Source of the DNA: Symbiodinium natans
Taxonomy: Eukaryota; Sar; Dinophyceae; Suessiales; Symbiodiniaceae
Direction of reading: 5' to 3'
DNA: 64,000 nt
NCBI GenBank assembly: GCA_905221605.1
Contig: CAJNDS010000240.1
Location: forward strand, 65,420-129,419
The first letter of the stretch is position 1. Every line of letters starts with the position of its first letter. Below, piece by piece: positions 31,691 through 43,725 of this stretch. The translations under genes and the position numbers were made by a program. The notes below the pieces were generated by a model, which worked only from the letters and a program-made list of their open reading frames with translations, searched no databases and was not told the origin of the DNA.

Positions 31691-32250
31691 TGCTACCAGA
31701 GCATCCATGTCCGCACGATGATAACGTCCGTGTTACCAGAGCATCCATGTCCGCGCGATGATAACGTTTATCCATGTCCTTACGATGATAACCTCCATGC
31801 AAAAACACGGTATTTGCGACACTTCGTGGCTTCATGGCTTGCGAATGGCCAGAGCATCCATGTCCGCACGACGATAACGTCCCTGTTACCGGAGCATTTC
31901 GTGGCTTTTTTGCAGAGCATCCGTGTCCGCACGATGATAACGTCCGTGTTACCAGCGCATCCATGTTGACACAATGATAACTGGTAACGTCCGTGTTACC
32001 AGAGCATCCATGTCCGCACGATGATAACGTCCGTGTTGCCAGAGCATCCATGTCCGCGCGATGATAACGTTTGTGTGACCACTGCGTTCGCAATGGCCAG
32101 AGCATCCATGTCCTTACGATGATAACCTCCATGCAAAAACATCGGTATTTGCGACACTTCGTGGCTTCATGGCTTGCGAATGGCCAGAGCATCCATGTCC
32201 GCACGACGATAACGTCCCTGTTACCGGAGCATCCATGTCCGCTTGAGCCC
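31691..32250. repeat. 40-bp minisatellite (AGAGCATCCATGTCCG...)
   Basis: Units of about 40 bp: AGAGCATCCATGTCCGCACG, ATGATAACGTCCGTGTTACC. A larger block (about 120 bp, with ATTTGCGACACTTCGTGGC) is duplicated at about 31780-31900 and 32111-32233. Confidence 0.9.
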
Positions 32251-32404
32251 AGCACTGACCTCCGCTCAGTGTCTTCCATGTCAAAAAAGACAAGATAAAA
32301 GAAACTCTGCCAATCACCTGCCATCAGCTGAAAACACTGTAAAACACACGATTTTCCTCCCAGTCCTGCGCAACCAACACACCGTCGCGTACGTAACCAG
32401 CGCG

Positions 32405-32497
<93 letters not shown>

Positions 32498-32588
32498 CAC
32501 TACTACCACTACTACCACTACTACCACTACTACCACTACTACCACTACCTACTACTACCTACTACTACCTACTACTACCTACTACTAC

Positions 32589-32664
<76 letters not shown>

Positions 32665-32829
32665 CACTACTACCACTACTACCACTACTACCACTACTAC
32701 CACTACTACCACTACTACCACTACTACCACTACTACCACTACTACCACTACTACCACGACTACGACTTCGACTTCGACTGCGACTACTACGACTACTATA
32801 ACTGCTACTGCTACTGCAGCTGCTACTAG
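32405..32829. repeat. Long trinucleotide array (CTA)n / (CTACCA)n / (CTACTACCTA)n
   Basis: Over 400 bp of CTA triplets with domains of CTACCA hexamers and a 10-bp CTACTACCTA phase near 32545-32590, ending in CGACTT/CTGCTA variants. Poly-Tyr, poly-Thr, poly-Val and poly-Ser frames over it are artefacts. Confidence 0.97.
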
Positions 32830-32849
32830 ATGAAAAGCAGATAAGACAG

Positions 32850-35789
32850 GACATGGAAACCACTGTGGTGGTTTCCGTTAATGAGGAGCATATTGGAAAT
32901 TACTCTAGTGCTTACATTGCGCCTGTATCACACCAGTTTTCATCGATTCTCCAGACCGCTCTCGATACAATTTTCCACTGCGCTACTTGTCATGCCCTTG
33001 ATTATGTGGTAGTCCTTTCCATTCCACAGCAGTAGCTTCCACTGGCATCCCTTTCAAGCCCAGCACCTCAAACCCTAAACCCTCCAATGCGGCTGCGGCC
33101 CGACATGTGTTTTTTCTATGACGATCTCCCCGCATTGCAGCTCACCCTCGAGTATACAGGCAGAGGCTATGATAAAGCAGGAAATGGCTGAGGATTCAAA
33201 GTTTACTGCTTCGGCTTCAGGACCTTCTTTGTACAAGTGGAAGCCAGTATAAAGGGGACACAACTGGGCTTATGCAGTGTGGGGGTTCTGATATTTGGGC
33301 TTCGGCATCTCGCGCAAAGCTGAGGGATGGCGTGCCAAACATTTTGCTCTGAGTCGCGGAGTGCCAAGGAAACACGCGAAGTCGTCAAGAATCATACATA
33401 TATACAAATATATGTATATATACGAGTTTCATCCAGTGCATTCCTGCTTGGGCGGCAGGAAACACACACATCAGACATCCATCTGCCACCATTCCATAGC
33501 ATCCCCTCAAGCTTCGAATGCAGCCTGCCTTCCGCAGACCCAAATGGGTATTTCACAAAGTAGGGATACCCCTTCATCGTGCCGACCCATAGGAATCGAA
33601 GCATGTGTCCATGGTGCAGCCTCAACATGGGGCACGGCACCGTTTCACCAGCAAGCCTGTGCTATGATGAAGGCCGGCTCTAGTGAAGCTTTCTTCGGCC
33701 GCATTGGCAAGCCGCCTTCATGAAGTGCACCACGATCGTGCTGCCGCAGTGCTTTGATTCACTGCTCCTCGCAGCCCGGGTGGCTTGAAGCAACGTGGGG
33801 AATATACATGTAATGGAAATTTAAAAACTTAAAAGGACATGGAGCAAACCGGGAGACATCTCAAGCACGAAATGGCTTTCCCGAGCCACCGTCCTGAGCC
33901 GTCCTGTGCTCTGTGAGCTCATCGGCGTTGAGTGTGCCGCGTTCACTGACTAGACCGCCTCATATGCCAGACCGAGGCAAAAGTGATTTGCCGTTGCCGC
34001 TCCTGCTGCTTCAACATCAGATGGAAAGGCAGTCCTGCTAGCGGGTTTAGGGTTTAGGGTTTAGGGTTTAGGTTTTTTTTGTTCTTGCAGTGATTGGGAA
34101 GAGGGGGCAACTTTTGGAGCTCATGAGGACAGGTTCGCAGCTGCTTCGCAGCTCAACCAGGCCATCAGCAGCATCTGTGTACTTATGATGGGTATGTCCC
34201 AAATTTGGGGGTACACTTTCTTATACCCCAGATGGAAAAGAATCCCCTTAAAGGGACCCCCCAAGTAGGGTACCCTAGTTTCGGAAACCCTAGCTGTTTG
34301 GACAAAGACCGTCAATGGTATTTCATACTTTGTACTAGTTACGGGGATCTGCTTAGCAGTAGTTTTTCTTTCATCTATGGTTTATTTATGTTTATTTCAT
34401 CCCGAAAAGGGATTGATTGTTTACAGCTGATTTATGGGTCTTGATGTGTCCAAGCGGACTTTGCGGCTTTACTCTCCACGCCTCTACTACCCATTCGAAT
34501 TTCCATCTGAAGCATCACCACGGCGCTGCTGGGACATGGACCGCAGGAACCCTGCCCCGTCAGATGGCTTCTTCGACAGCATATTCGTGGTCGAATGAGA
34601 GTTCAAGAGATTGCACCATTGCAATCATTGACCGCTAGGCCCTCGTAGCAGTATTACATACCTGCGACGACAGCTTCATGTACAACTCCTCTTCCTCCTC
34701 CCCTTCTTCCTACTGTTCCCTTTTTTCAAACGACGTCCAAACGACCAGCAGACTTGGCCTGCTGGAAGTGTGTGAGCATGTGTGAACCATACAAGGTGCG
34801 GAAGGCTTCCTCATGTTGGCGGATGCAGTTGCAGGGTGATGACGAAGCTTTCGGTTGTGAGAAGCTTCGGGTAGTTCAGGTCTTCAGAGCCGCTTCAATC
34901 CTTCTTTGTTTTTGAGACGACAGACCAAAGTGTAGGAGAGGTCTCTCATACCACCAAACTACTAGACAACTCTGAGAGTGTATCAAGTACCTTCACACTC
35001 CCGCTCCCTATTTTTACGAAGTACGAAGTGATTTCCCTTTTCAAGTTGTACGTTGCGTGAACCAACCCTTTACATACGGGTGCCAAGAAAGCCTCGGATT
35101 CGTCGACATGCTTCTCCGCCCTTGGCTTCTCTCAGCAAAGGGATGGCGGGAGCTTGTAGATGCATGTCACGAGGATCACATCGAGATATATCAAACCCTA
35201 AACCCTAAACCCTATACCCTAAACCCTAAACCCTGTCCTATGTTACCTGACTTGATCTCACTTGCAAGCACACCACAGCAATTTGGTGCTGGGCAGGGGG
35301 TGCCGAAAGAGACCCTGGGGAACGCAAGCTGCAATGTCAAGATCCCAGAGCCTTAAACCCTAGGCCCTAAGCCCTAAAGCCCTAAAGCCCTAAAGCCCTA
35401 AAGCCCTAAAGCCCTAAAGCCCTAAAGCCCTAAAGCCCTAAAGCCCTAAAGCCCTAAAGCCTTGTCCAGCCGGATTCCTTTCTTCGAACAACTGCCCCTA
35501 GCAAGAGAAGCCATGTCCACGAAGGCCGGCTGCGTGGTTACTTCGGGATTTTTCAGAGAATCTGTCTAGGCGAAGCCGTAAACCCTAAACCCCAAACCCA
35601 ATTGGGCAGAAGCAACTACCTACACTGCCCTCATGAAAGTCTTGCCAGCTGCAGAAATGGCAACCCGAATCAGATATGAGCTGGAACCAGATATACTTAA
35701 AGGGCATTGTCAGGCTTCGGGCACATTTCTGGCACAGCCCTCCGGGTCATTGCTGAAGTTTTGTACGTCATGCATTTGAGGGTTGTTCC
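32850..35789. other. Intergenic, no supported gene
   Basis: Contains telomere-like blocks at 34045-34075 and 35192-35235 and an 8-bp (CCCTAAAG)n array at 35361-35460. G/C-rich mirror-like words (GGGGGTAC, GGGACCCCCC) occur at 34200-34270. A + frame at 33295-33723 has weak composition support only. Confidence 0.45.
35361..35460. repeat. (CCCTAAAG)n 8-bp array
   Basis: About 12 copies of CCCTAAAG, an 8-bp variant of the 7-bp telomere-type repeat. Confidence 0.95.
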
Positions 35790-38700
35790 ATGCTGTTCCC
35801 GCGGAATCTCCGCGAATTTGTCTCAAATTCGGAAAGGCTTTATCCAGAGTACCGGTTTATGCGGCGTGAGATGTTGCCGTCCATTCCGAACGTGGTGGGC
35901 CTGATTCGATGTGGGTGCTTGTGGTTGAAGTACTGGACTGTGCACTGGGTCGTTGCAGGTGACCCTCCTGTTTGGCCTGGCTTCCTGACGCTACCCCCTG
36001 ACCAGTTGTTGCCAGCGCTGAGCCAGCTGGAGCATACAGAAAGTCGCAAACGCGAAGAGTACTGGATCTCTTTTCTGCTCCTCGGACCCTTGGCAATGTG
36101 CCTTCTCTGCGAGCTGATCCGCGTGGTAGCACTGCTCTCAGCGATGTGCTGCGCCAAAGTCCGAGGCTGGAAAGATGCTTCACATGCATCCTCCGGTGAG
36201 TTCAAGCTCCTCCTCCCCGCAAGGAGCACCCCAGATGCCGAGAGCCAGATGTCTTCAGCCTTGCAGGCCCCCGAGTTGGAACACCACCGCATGTGCCGCA
36301 TTTGGTGCTGCACCATTGGCATCAGCTTTTACCACGTGGCTTGCATTTCTGTGGTCTGTGTAGCAGTCGCCAACGACTGGATGACCATGAGCAGTGGACT
36401 TGCATGGGAGTTGTGGGCGCTGTGGCAACACACGTGCCTGTGGACACTTTTTTGCCAAAACCTGGTGCGGTGCTGCGGAGCAGAGACGGATGCATTGCGT
36501 GTTTCAACGGCGGATAAGGTGTTGTTATACACGATGCCACTTGTCAGCGAGCTCTTCGATACCATGAAGGACTGGACTATGACGGGAATTTGCTTGCTTG
36601 CGCCTTCGAGCAGAATGGGCTTTCTGTGGGGTGCCCTCATCGTTGCAGGCGACCTGTGCTTAACGATGCTGTGCCCGCAAGAGTGGAAGCCATGCAAGAT
36701 CGACTCAGACCTAAGGATCTGCCCGCCCTTGTTGCTGATGATGGTGGTCGTGGTTGTGTTTGTTTCCCTGGTTGTGTTGCTGAGCTTCGGATTATTTGCC
36801 GTGGTGTTAGCAGGCGTGGCTGTTGCACTAGTGTTGTTCATTGGCGCGGCAGTGCAACAAGTATACCTCGTCTGCATCGGAGGAAGCAGTGTTCTTGATG
36901 TGCTGGACACCTGCTACACAAACCCCGACTCCTTTCAAGCCTACTTTGTCAAGTGTGGGATCATCGTTTTCTTTGTTGCAGGCATCTTCTGGCTGTGCGA
37001 GGAAGCTCTCCTGAACAACTGGCATGACTCACTGTCCTTTTCGCAAGAAGTTATGAGCAGCTTTTTCATCGTTCTGGAAAGAGGGCTCGCAATCTTCGCT
37101 GATGGCAGCTACTTGTGCGTGGCTTCTACTTACGTGATCGCCTCCTCGTACGTGATGGTCTTGCGCGATCCCGATGCCGCTGCCGACGTTCGCAAGACCT
37201 ACTCTGGCATACTTGCTCTTCCGGCAAAATCCCTCAACTCTGGTGCTACAAGCTCAAGGCAAAAGCTGGAGATAAAGATGTCAAACCTGGTGGCTGACTT
37301 TCTCAGCCGCGGACGTTTGCTGATTTCTTGGGCTGAGGACTGGCCACAAGGCTTTGTCGGGGTATGGGTCGGGATTTTGATCGAGTCCAACTTTGCCTAT
37401 GTGTCCGCCGCCTTCAGCCTTGTCAAGGGCCTGCTGATCCCGTCAGGGCAGACGTGCATGCTTGCCATAAAGCGGTCTCAGGCTGAGGAGAGCTGGAACA
37501 AGTTCTTTTCCGATCCGGCGATGCTTCGCGAGGTAAGTGAGGCCTTGGGATTAGAGGATTCGGAGTACGACCATGTGCCAGATCGGCTTCCGAACCTCCT
37601 CCAACTCCATGACGAGCGGCTTGCAGCACTGAACATCCACCGTGAGAGGCGGCTGTACGAGGACATTTTCAACGAGCAGCGCCAGTGGGCACAGGACGCC
37701 GTTGATGCCAAGCACTACGAGAAGGTTCTTGCTGCTTATACCAGAGACCAGCTGAAGTTCGGCGACCCCTCCAGGGTGCAGCCTGGTAGGCCCTTGGGAC
37801 ATGTTATACTTTCCCTTATATTGGGTTTAAGGTGGTCAAACTTAGGAATATTTTTTTACAGGGTAAGGGCCATCCTAGGCAGGTGCTGCAAAGTTTGCGG
37901 CAGAAGAAGTATCCGGTGCACATCTTCAAGCAAGCCGGAGCTTCTTGGAAGGAGTGCCAGGAGGCGGGCTTCGAGTTTCCAGAGCTTGCGAAAGACTTCA
38001 TGCAAGATCTCCTGGATGACGGCTTTACCATCAGAGACTTCCAAACATGGGGTCAGAGCAAAGCAGTTGGCTTTACGGCTAAAGACCTGAGGGATGCAGG
38101 CCTAACGGTTGAGGAATGCAAACATGCAGGTTTCACGGCCAAAGATTGCATGGAAGCGGGCTTTACGACCCAGGTTCTCAGGGAAACCGGTTTCACGGCC
38201 AAAGAGATGAAAGAAGGAGGCAGTACGATTCACGAACTCAAGGACTCAGGCTTCACAGCCACAGCGTGCAAAACTGCAGGCTTCACGGCCACAGCATGCA
38301 AAGCTGCAGGCTTCACGGCCAAAGAATGCAAGCAAGCCGGCTTCTCAGCCCACGAAGCACGCAACGATGCAGGCTTCACGTTCGAAGAATGCAAGGATGC
38401 GGGATTCACATCCAAGGACTTCAAAGACGCAGGCTTTACGGCCCTGGAGTGCAAGGACGCAGGCTTCACGATCCAGGAGCTCAAAGAATCAGGCTTCACA
38501 GCTGGAGCGTGCAAGGATGCAGGCTTTACGGCCCGAGAGTGCAAGAATGTGGGCTTCACCATCGGAGACCTCGAAGAATCAGGCTTCACAGCTGCAGCGT
38601 GCAAAGATGCGGGGTTTACGGCCCGAGAGTGCAAGGACGCGGGCTTCACATCCAAAAACTGCAAGGATGCCGGCTATCCGGCCATGGCATGCAAGACTGC

Positions 38701-39049
38701 GGGCTTTACGGCCAAAGAATGTAGGGAGGCCGGCTTCGTAGCCAAAGACTGCAAGGAAGCCGGCTTCTCAGCCCTCCAAGCCTACAATGGAGGCTTTACG
38801 ACCAAGGAATGCAGGGATGCTGGTTTCAAGGCCAAAGAATTCAAAGAAGCAGGTTTTACGGCCAAAGTTTGCAAGGACGCTGGCTTTGTGGCCAAAGAAT
38901 GCAAGGATGCAGGCTTCGTGGCCAGTGAGTGCAGGGACGCGGGCTTTACCGCCAAGAGCTGCGAAGCAGCGGGTTTTAAAGCCAAAGAGTGCGCCGATGC
39001 AGGCTTTACTGATGAGGAGATCACGGCTGCATATTTTTCGATAAGGTAG
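35790..39049 (+). CDS. Multi-pass membrane protein fused to a decapeptide-repeat tail
   Basis: Model: exons 35790-37789 and 37879-39049, 3171 nt in frame, 1056 residues. The N-terminal two thirds carry about eight to ten hydrophobic segments, for example FLLLGPLAMCLLCELIRVV, the very hydrophobic LLLMMVVVVVFVSLVVLLSF and CGIIVFFVAGIFWLC. A soluble helical stretch with ALGLEDSEYDHVPDRLPNLL follows. The second exon is a long tail of ten-residue repeats, consensus AGFTAKECKD, about 30 copies with few breaks. Each repeat is predicted to be a short helix plus turn. Similar G-F-x-x-x-E-L/C-K-x-A repeats occur in protist proteins, where the role is unclear. A transporter, channel or scaffold role at a membrane is possible, but no transport motif is recognised. 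The first ATG of the open frame was taken; upstream exons are possible. Confidence 0.75.
37790..37878 (+). mobile_element. Introner-like intron (GC-AG), CCCTTGGG type
   Basis: An 89-nt AT-rich intron starting GCCCTTGGGACATG and ending GGGCCATCCTAG. Ends GGCCCTT and AAGGGCC are inverted. TAGGC flanks both sides (37788-37792 and 37876-37880). Splicing in phase 2 joins RVQPGR to QVLQSLRQKK. An alternative GC donor at 37781 also keeps the frame. Confidence 0.65.
38040..39030 (+). repeat. Coding minisatellite, 30-bp unit (decapeptide repeat)
   Basis: About 30 tandem 30-bp units (GCAGGCTTCACGGCCAAAGA, then ATGCAAGGAC). Variation is in all three codon positions but keeps G-F and the Lys/Glu pattern. 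One unit has an extra residue (ARNDAGF). Open frames on other strands and phases are shadows. Confidence 0.9.
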
Positions 39050-39626
39050 GGCTTACGAAAGCTGCACACCTTCCACATGTGCCGCTCCGATGTTTAAAGC
39101 TTTGAAGAACGGCAGAAGCGGGAAGTCGTGAATGGCTCTGTGATGCTCTGTGCCAGCCACTGCCAGAAAACTTGGTCGCCTGCTTGCCGAAAAATCAAGC
39201 TGCGTTTAGTTGATGCATGCAGTCGCAGCTGCAACGCTGAATCTTCTTCCACAAGCAGCGCAATCATTGAGTCCGAAATATTGCCTGGGACCCTGTCTAC
39301 CTGCAGTTCAGTATGTACTGCACCACCTTACTTCAGCAGGTAAAACCCCTCAAAAAATCTGTAGGTAAATAGGAGGGTCCCAGCTACTTCAGCAGGGCTG
39401 ACCTTGCAGGATGCCTTTAAATCCCCCGAAAAATTTTAAAGATAATAACCTATAAGGAAGAATATTCACTCGAAACCCTAAGTCCTAAACCCCAAAAACC
39501 CTGAATCCTGAAACCCCAATTTACTTTTTAAGGGGGCTTCTTAAACAAACAGAGGCCACGGGCGCCAGGATTGCCTGGGACTTCGACTGGCTGGGGCCTG
39601 AGAACGATGGCAGTTAAAAGAAGCGT

Positions 39627-39775
39627 GCAAATCTGTAGCAAGAGTAATCGTAATACTAATAGGAATAAGGATACGAACAGTGATAAGAAGGAAACCCTTG
39701 GGGCAAATCTGTAGCAAGAGACACCGTATCATACGAATAGGAATAAGGATACGAATAGTGATAAGAAGGAAACAA
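39627..39775. repeat. 76-bp tandem direct repeat, two copies
   Basis: Units 39627-39702 and 39703-39775 both begin GCAAATCTGTAGCAAGAG and contain AATAGGAATAAGGATACGAA and GTGATAAGAAGGAAAC. Confidence 0.85.
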
Positions 39776-39885
39776 ATTTGGGTGGTTGTCAAAACTGTGG
39801 TCCCTTTTTGGATTCCCTATCATAATACGGCACCTGATATCTAGGGTACCCCAAAAGGGACCATAGTTTTGACAACCACCTAAAT
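39776..39885. mobile_element. MITE-like inverted-repeat element, about 110 bp
   Basis: The left arm GGTGGTTGTCAAAACTGTGG (then TCCCTTTT) and the reverse complement of the right arm differ at only a few positions over about 35 bp. The centre of about 40 bp is unpaired. No coding potential. A clear target duplication is not seen. Confidence 0.75.
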
Positions 39886-41641
39886 GGAAATAGGAATAGA
39901 TTCCAGCAGGCCCTGTCACTTGTGCCTTCGGGCCGAGGCTCCGCACCTCGAGCCCTGAAGGGCGCGCGTGTGAGGATGCCTAGGGTTTAGGGTTTTAGGG
40001 TGTAGGGTTTAGGGTTTAGGGTTCCTGTGCAGCTCCTGGAGCCTGGCTGGGTTGCATTGCCGGCCTAGAACATTACAGTAATTATCCGTTTCATGTGAAA
40101 AGGAGTCAGGGAACCGGGCGCATGCAACGGGAAGTAACGTATGACAGGCGAATGATTCTTACTGGGTTTCACGAGACAAAATGGCACGCGCTTGTCAAAA
40201 CATGGTCTTTGTGAAGCCATTGAAGCTTGGTTGCGTAAAAAAACTCAGTCTTTCTATAGTTCTCCATGTAAAACGCAAGGACCATCATGTTTCACGTCGT
40301 TGACACAAGGCAATGGTTATCATTGCGCCGCCACTATGCAATCCAATCCCTTCCCTCCTAATACCCACCCCCCCGCCCAACCCTGTGATTCTAAAATCCG
40401 TGTCGGCCGGAAAATATATAAAATGAGGGGGACCTAAACCCTAAAACCTGAAAACCGAGCCTTGAACCCTAAACCCTGAAATCCTCTGAGCCTTTCTAAG
40501 CCCAAAACCCTAGTTGAAAACCCTAATGGCTCAACTCAAGGGCGGAGGCCCTCAACCCCCGGGGGGTCCTTCGGAAATGGGGTTTATTTCCGTTTGGCTG
40601 TCTCGCTTTCTTCGCTGGTGTCTTTGGGGCGGCTGTGGAGGCTGAGGCGATGTGAGATGCTAAGAATCTCTAACGCTGCCGCTTTGAGAATCAGCTGGAC
40701 TTTCTTCCTGCTCGGAAGTTTGCCCCCGTTCCGAAAGCAGAACGCGAGGACCCTTCGCTCTATTTCTCCCAGGCGACAAGCCTGCAAATTGGGTTGGCCT
40801 CAGCGTTCCCAGCGTTCTGGCTCTTGCTTCGCAAGCGCATCGCCTCCTCGCCTTGCAGCCTACTTGGGGAAGGTTCCCATGGGGTGGTTTTGCCACCATT
40901 TAGGGTGTTTCTGGTTTGTAGGGCTCAAAAAGGGTGACCTTGTGTCATCTTGAGACGTCTTATGCGTGGAAGCACCTCGGGCGTACTCTGTATTGAAGTC
41001 GTTATGACGTGCCTCGCGGAAGTTGTCAATTGCACCACGGAGCTGAATTTTCTTGCTGCCTTGGCAAGACTCACGCTCACCGCCCGCCGCAGCACAGGCT
41101 CCATGGTCTGCGTCACATCTTGGACAAGACAGGAACATTCTATCCAACGCAGTACAGTATTGCCACGGGCTGGTGAAATATGTTGTTGAGATCTTCCGCA
41201 CCATTCTGGAGATTTGCTGGGGGCATTTGCGCGGCACGTCTGAGACAGCGCGTCCGGGCTGGGTCACGAGGCGTTCGACCGCGACTCATCCGAACGCCTG
41301 CCGCAACAGCATCGACGTGGCAAAAGGAGGGCCGCTGCCTACTGGGCCGAGGCTGTCAGCAGAGACAAAAAGCCTCGACCACATCCGCAGTCGCCTCTTG
41401 ACTGGAAGGTGCAGCGACTTGCGTAGGGCTGGCGGCGCAGTTGCAGGTTGACTTCGGAAACTTAAAGGCCACGATGCAGAGCGCCCGGCCGACTTCATGT
41501 TTTCTTACTTTCCGATTTGGATGCAGTGTCGTTTGGGCGTCGAGGCATTGTCGTTTGAGGAGCGCCAGCAACTGATTCACATCCCGACGCAGATGAAGAA
41601 TGAAATTGGTTTGGACCTTCAGCATAGTTGCGGCCCCCCGC

Positions 41642-41845
41642 ACAACCTGGCATGTAGGGTCGGGCAAGAAGTAGTAGGCATCTTGGCAAGGAAGTAGTAG
41701 GCATCGCCTTGGCATGTAGGGTCGGGCAAGAAGTAGTAGGCATCTTGGCAAGGAAGTAGTAGGCATCGCCTTGGCATGTAGGGTCGGGCAAGAAGTAGTA
41801 GGCATCGCCTTGGCAGGTAGGGTCGGGCAAGAAGTAGCGCCTTGG
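41642..41845. repeat. Minisatellite around AAGAAGTAGTAGGCATC
   Basis: Repeated words TAGGGTCGGGCAAGAAGTAG, TAGGCATCGCCTTGGCATG and TTGGCAAGGAAGTAG alternate in irregular 42- and 62-bp units. Confidence 0.85.
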
Positions 41846-42242
41846 CAAGTAGTGTGGTCTGCAGGTCTCCGTCCGTTTTGGCGGTGATGACGAGTTGGGT
41901 GTCAAGGCGCTGCAGATCATGCGTGGCCATCCTCAATCAAGGCCTCTGATGTCGCCAGCTTGCGGTTGTTGCCGTCCCGCGGCTCTGATTCGCCGTCCAG
42001 TTTCAAATTTTTTGGGCGTACTTGGCCTGCTAAGTTAAACGTATTCGGATTTCCCTGAAAAATCACGCGCGTAGACATGACGAATGCATTTTGTGGCGAC
42101 GAGGGGCGGCGATCCCGCCGGGGCAGCGGTCGTGAAGCCTCCGAGAGGCTGGCTCCTTGAGATACAGGAGCTCGGGGCCCTCGCCAAGTCTGGTTGTGGG
42201 CGCGCCCTTGTGGAGGACGATGCTTCAGGGCAGAGCGGACCG

Positions 42243-42425
<183 letters not shown>

Positions 42426-42458
42426 AAATATATACAAATACATATTCAGATTCATATA

Positions 42459-42658
42459 ACCCCCCAACCCCCCAACCCCCCAACCCCCCAACCCCCAAAC
42501 CCCCCAACCCCCAAACCCCCCAACCCCCAAACCCCCAAACCCCCAAACCCCCAAACCCCCAAACCCCCAAACCCCCAAACCCCCAAACCCCCAAACCCCC
42601 AAACCCCCAAACCCCCAAACCCCCAGACCCCCAAACCCCCAAACCCCCAACCCCCCCC
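42459..42658. repeat. (CCCCCAAA)n octanucleotide array
   Basis: Starts as CCCCCCAA units and becomes CCCCCAAA. The complementary strand is strongly G-rich and could form quadruplexes. Pro/Lys/Thr and Gly/Val/Trp frames are artefacts. Confidence 0.97.
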
Positions 42659-42715
42659 CCCGCACCCCACGCCCCTCCCAGAGCCTTCTGGCCCAGATCC
42701 CCGTGCCGGGAAAAA

Positions 42716-42990
42716 ACTAAAACATCAGGTTAACAAGATTAGTTTGTTTTGGTCAATCCAGACATGAGGTTAACAAAATTGTAGTTTTTTTTGGCTGTCC
42801 GTGCCCGAAAAAAAACGAAAAACATGAAGTTCAGAAATTAGGTTTTTCTTTGGCTGGGGAAAGCACGAAACAGGAGGCTAACACAATTAGGTGTTACTTT
42901 CGGGCTGTTCGTGCCCGAAAACAAAAACACCCGAATTGCAGTTGGGAAAACAAGAAACATGAGGTTAGCAAAAACTGTTCGTTTCTCGCG
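42716..42990. repeat. Diverged tandem repeat, about 62-70 bp units
   Basis: Four to five units share ACATGAGGTTAACAAAATTA, a T-rich run, then GGCTGTCCGTGCCCGAAAA. Copies have diverged by substitutions and indels. Confidence 0.8.
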
Positions 42991-43264
42991 GGCCGATTGA
43001 GTGCTTCGAGAGTGGGGTGGACCGCTCCATGACAGAGTGAGGTTGGGGGACAGTGCTTGTTGATGAAAAAGCTAAGCTTTATGTTTCTTAATGTTTTGGG
43101 ATTCTTTGGGTGGGTGGGTTGTTTTCTATGTTCTAGAGTCCAAACCGCGGCTCTACCAGAGATTGCTCGACCCGGAGCTGCTGAACCTTAAGCCCTAATC
43201 CCTAAGCCCTAAACATCCCCAAGCCTTAAACCTCTATTTCGCATAATATGTATTTAAACCTGGA

Positions 43265-43390
43265 ACAATTTTCCGGGCATTGCCATGCCCACGTTTTTTT
43301 GTGCCCTGCCCACGGCAAATGGGCATTGGCCGCCCACGGCAAACTTTGCCATGCCCACAGCAAACTTTGCCATGCCCATGGCAAACGTCC
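43265..43390. repeat. Short palindromic repeats (GCCATGCCCACGGCAAA)
   Basis: Several copies of TTTGCCATGCCCA-GGCAAA, each a near-palindrome, in tandem with about 21-bp spacing. Confidence 0.75.
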
Positions 43391-43530
43391 TGGGCAGTAG
43401 GAGCTAGGGGCTGCTGGGCCTTGGGCTTATAATAGGGTTTAGGGGCCACTGGCCTTGGGCTTAAGGATGTAGGGGCTACTGGGCTTTAGGGTTCAGGGCC
43501 TAGTGAAACCACAAGACTAGCAGCAAAGTA

Positions 43531-43725
43531 TTTGCGATCCACTTCCTTTCTCGGACGTACACGCGTGACTACCATATTGTCCATACATGAAACCCATCTC
43601 GCAGCGATACATATCTGTTTATACGGACGCATAAAGCACAAACTGTAACAGCACAGATTTAGCGATCCTCTTCCTTTCTCGAGCGCGCACGCGTGATTAC
43701 CATATATCTGTCAATACATGAGAGG
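43531..43725. repeat. Direct repeat, about 60 bp, two copies 138 bp apart
   Basis: Both copies read GCGATCC-CTTCCTTTCTCG, then ACGCGTGA-TACCATAT and CATACATGA. Confidence 0.8.

Larger units (their letters stand above)
39050..41500. other. Intergenic with small repeats
   Basis: No gene is supported. It contains a 76-bp direct repeat (39627-39775), an inverted-repeat element (39776-39885) and telomere-like blocks at 39978-40023 and 40430-40475. Confidence 0.45.

Noticed and set aside
32243-32863. Long frames with poly-Tyr, poly-Thr, poly-Val or poly-Ser
   Set aside because: They are translations of the CTA/CCA triplet array in different phases and strands, with no unique protein part.
35361-35460. 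True telomere end at the CCCTAAAG array
   Set aside because: The array is internal, has an 8-bp unit and is followed by ordinary sequence and a gene.
38116-38724. Alternative frames across the decapeptide region (both strands)
   Set aside because: A 30-bp unit keeps any frame open that lacks a stop in one unit; only the AGFTAKECKD frame joins in phase to the upstream exon.
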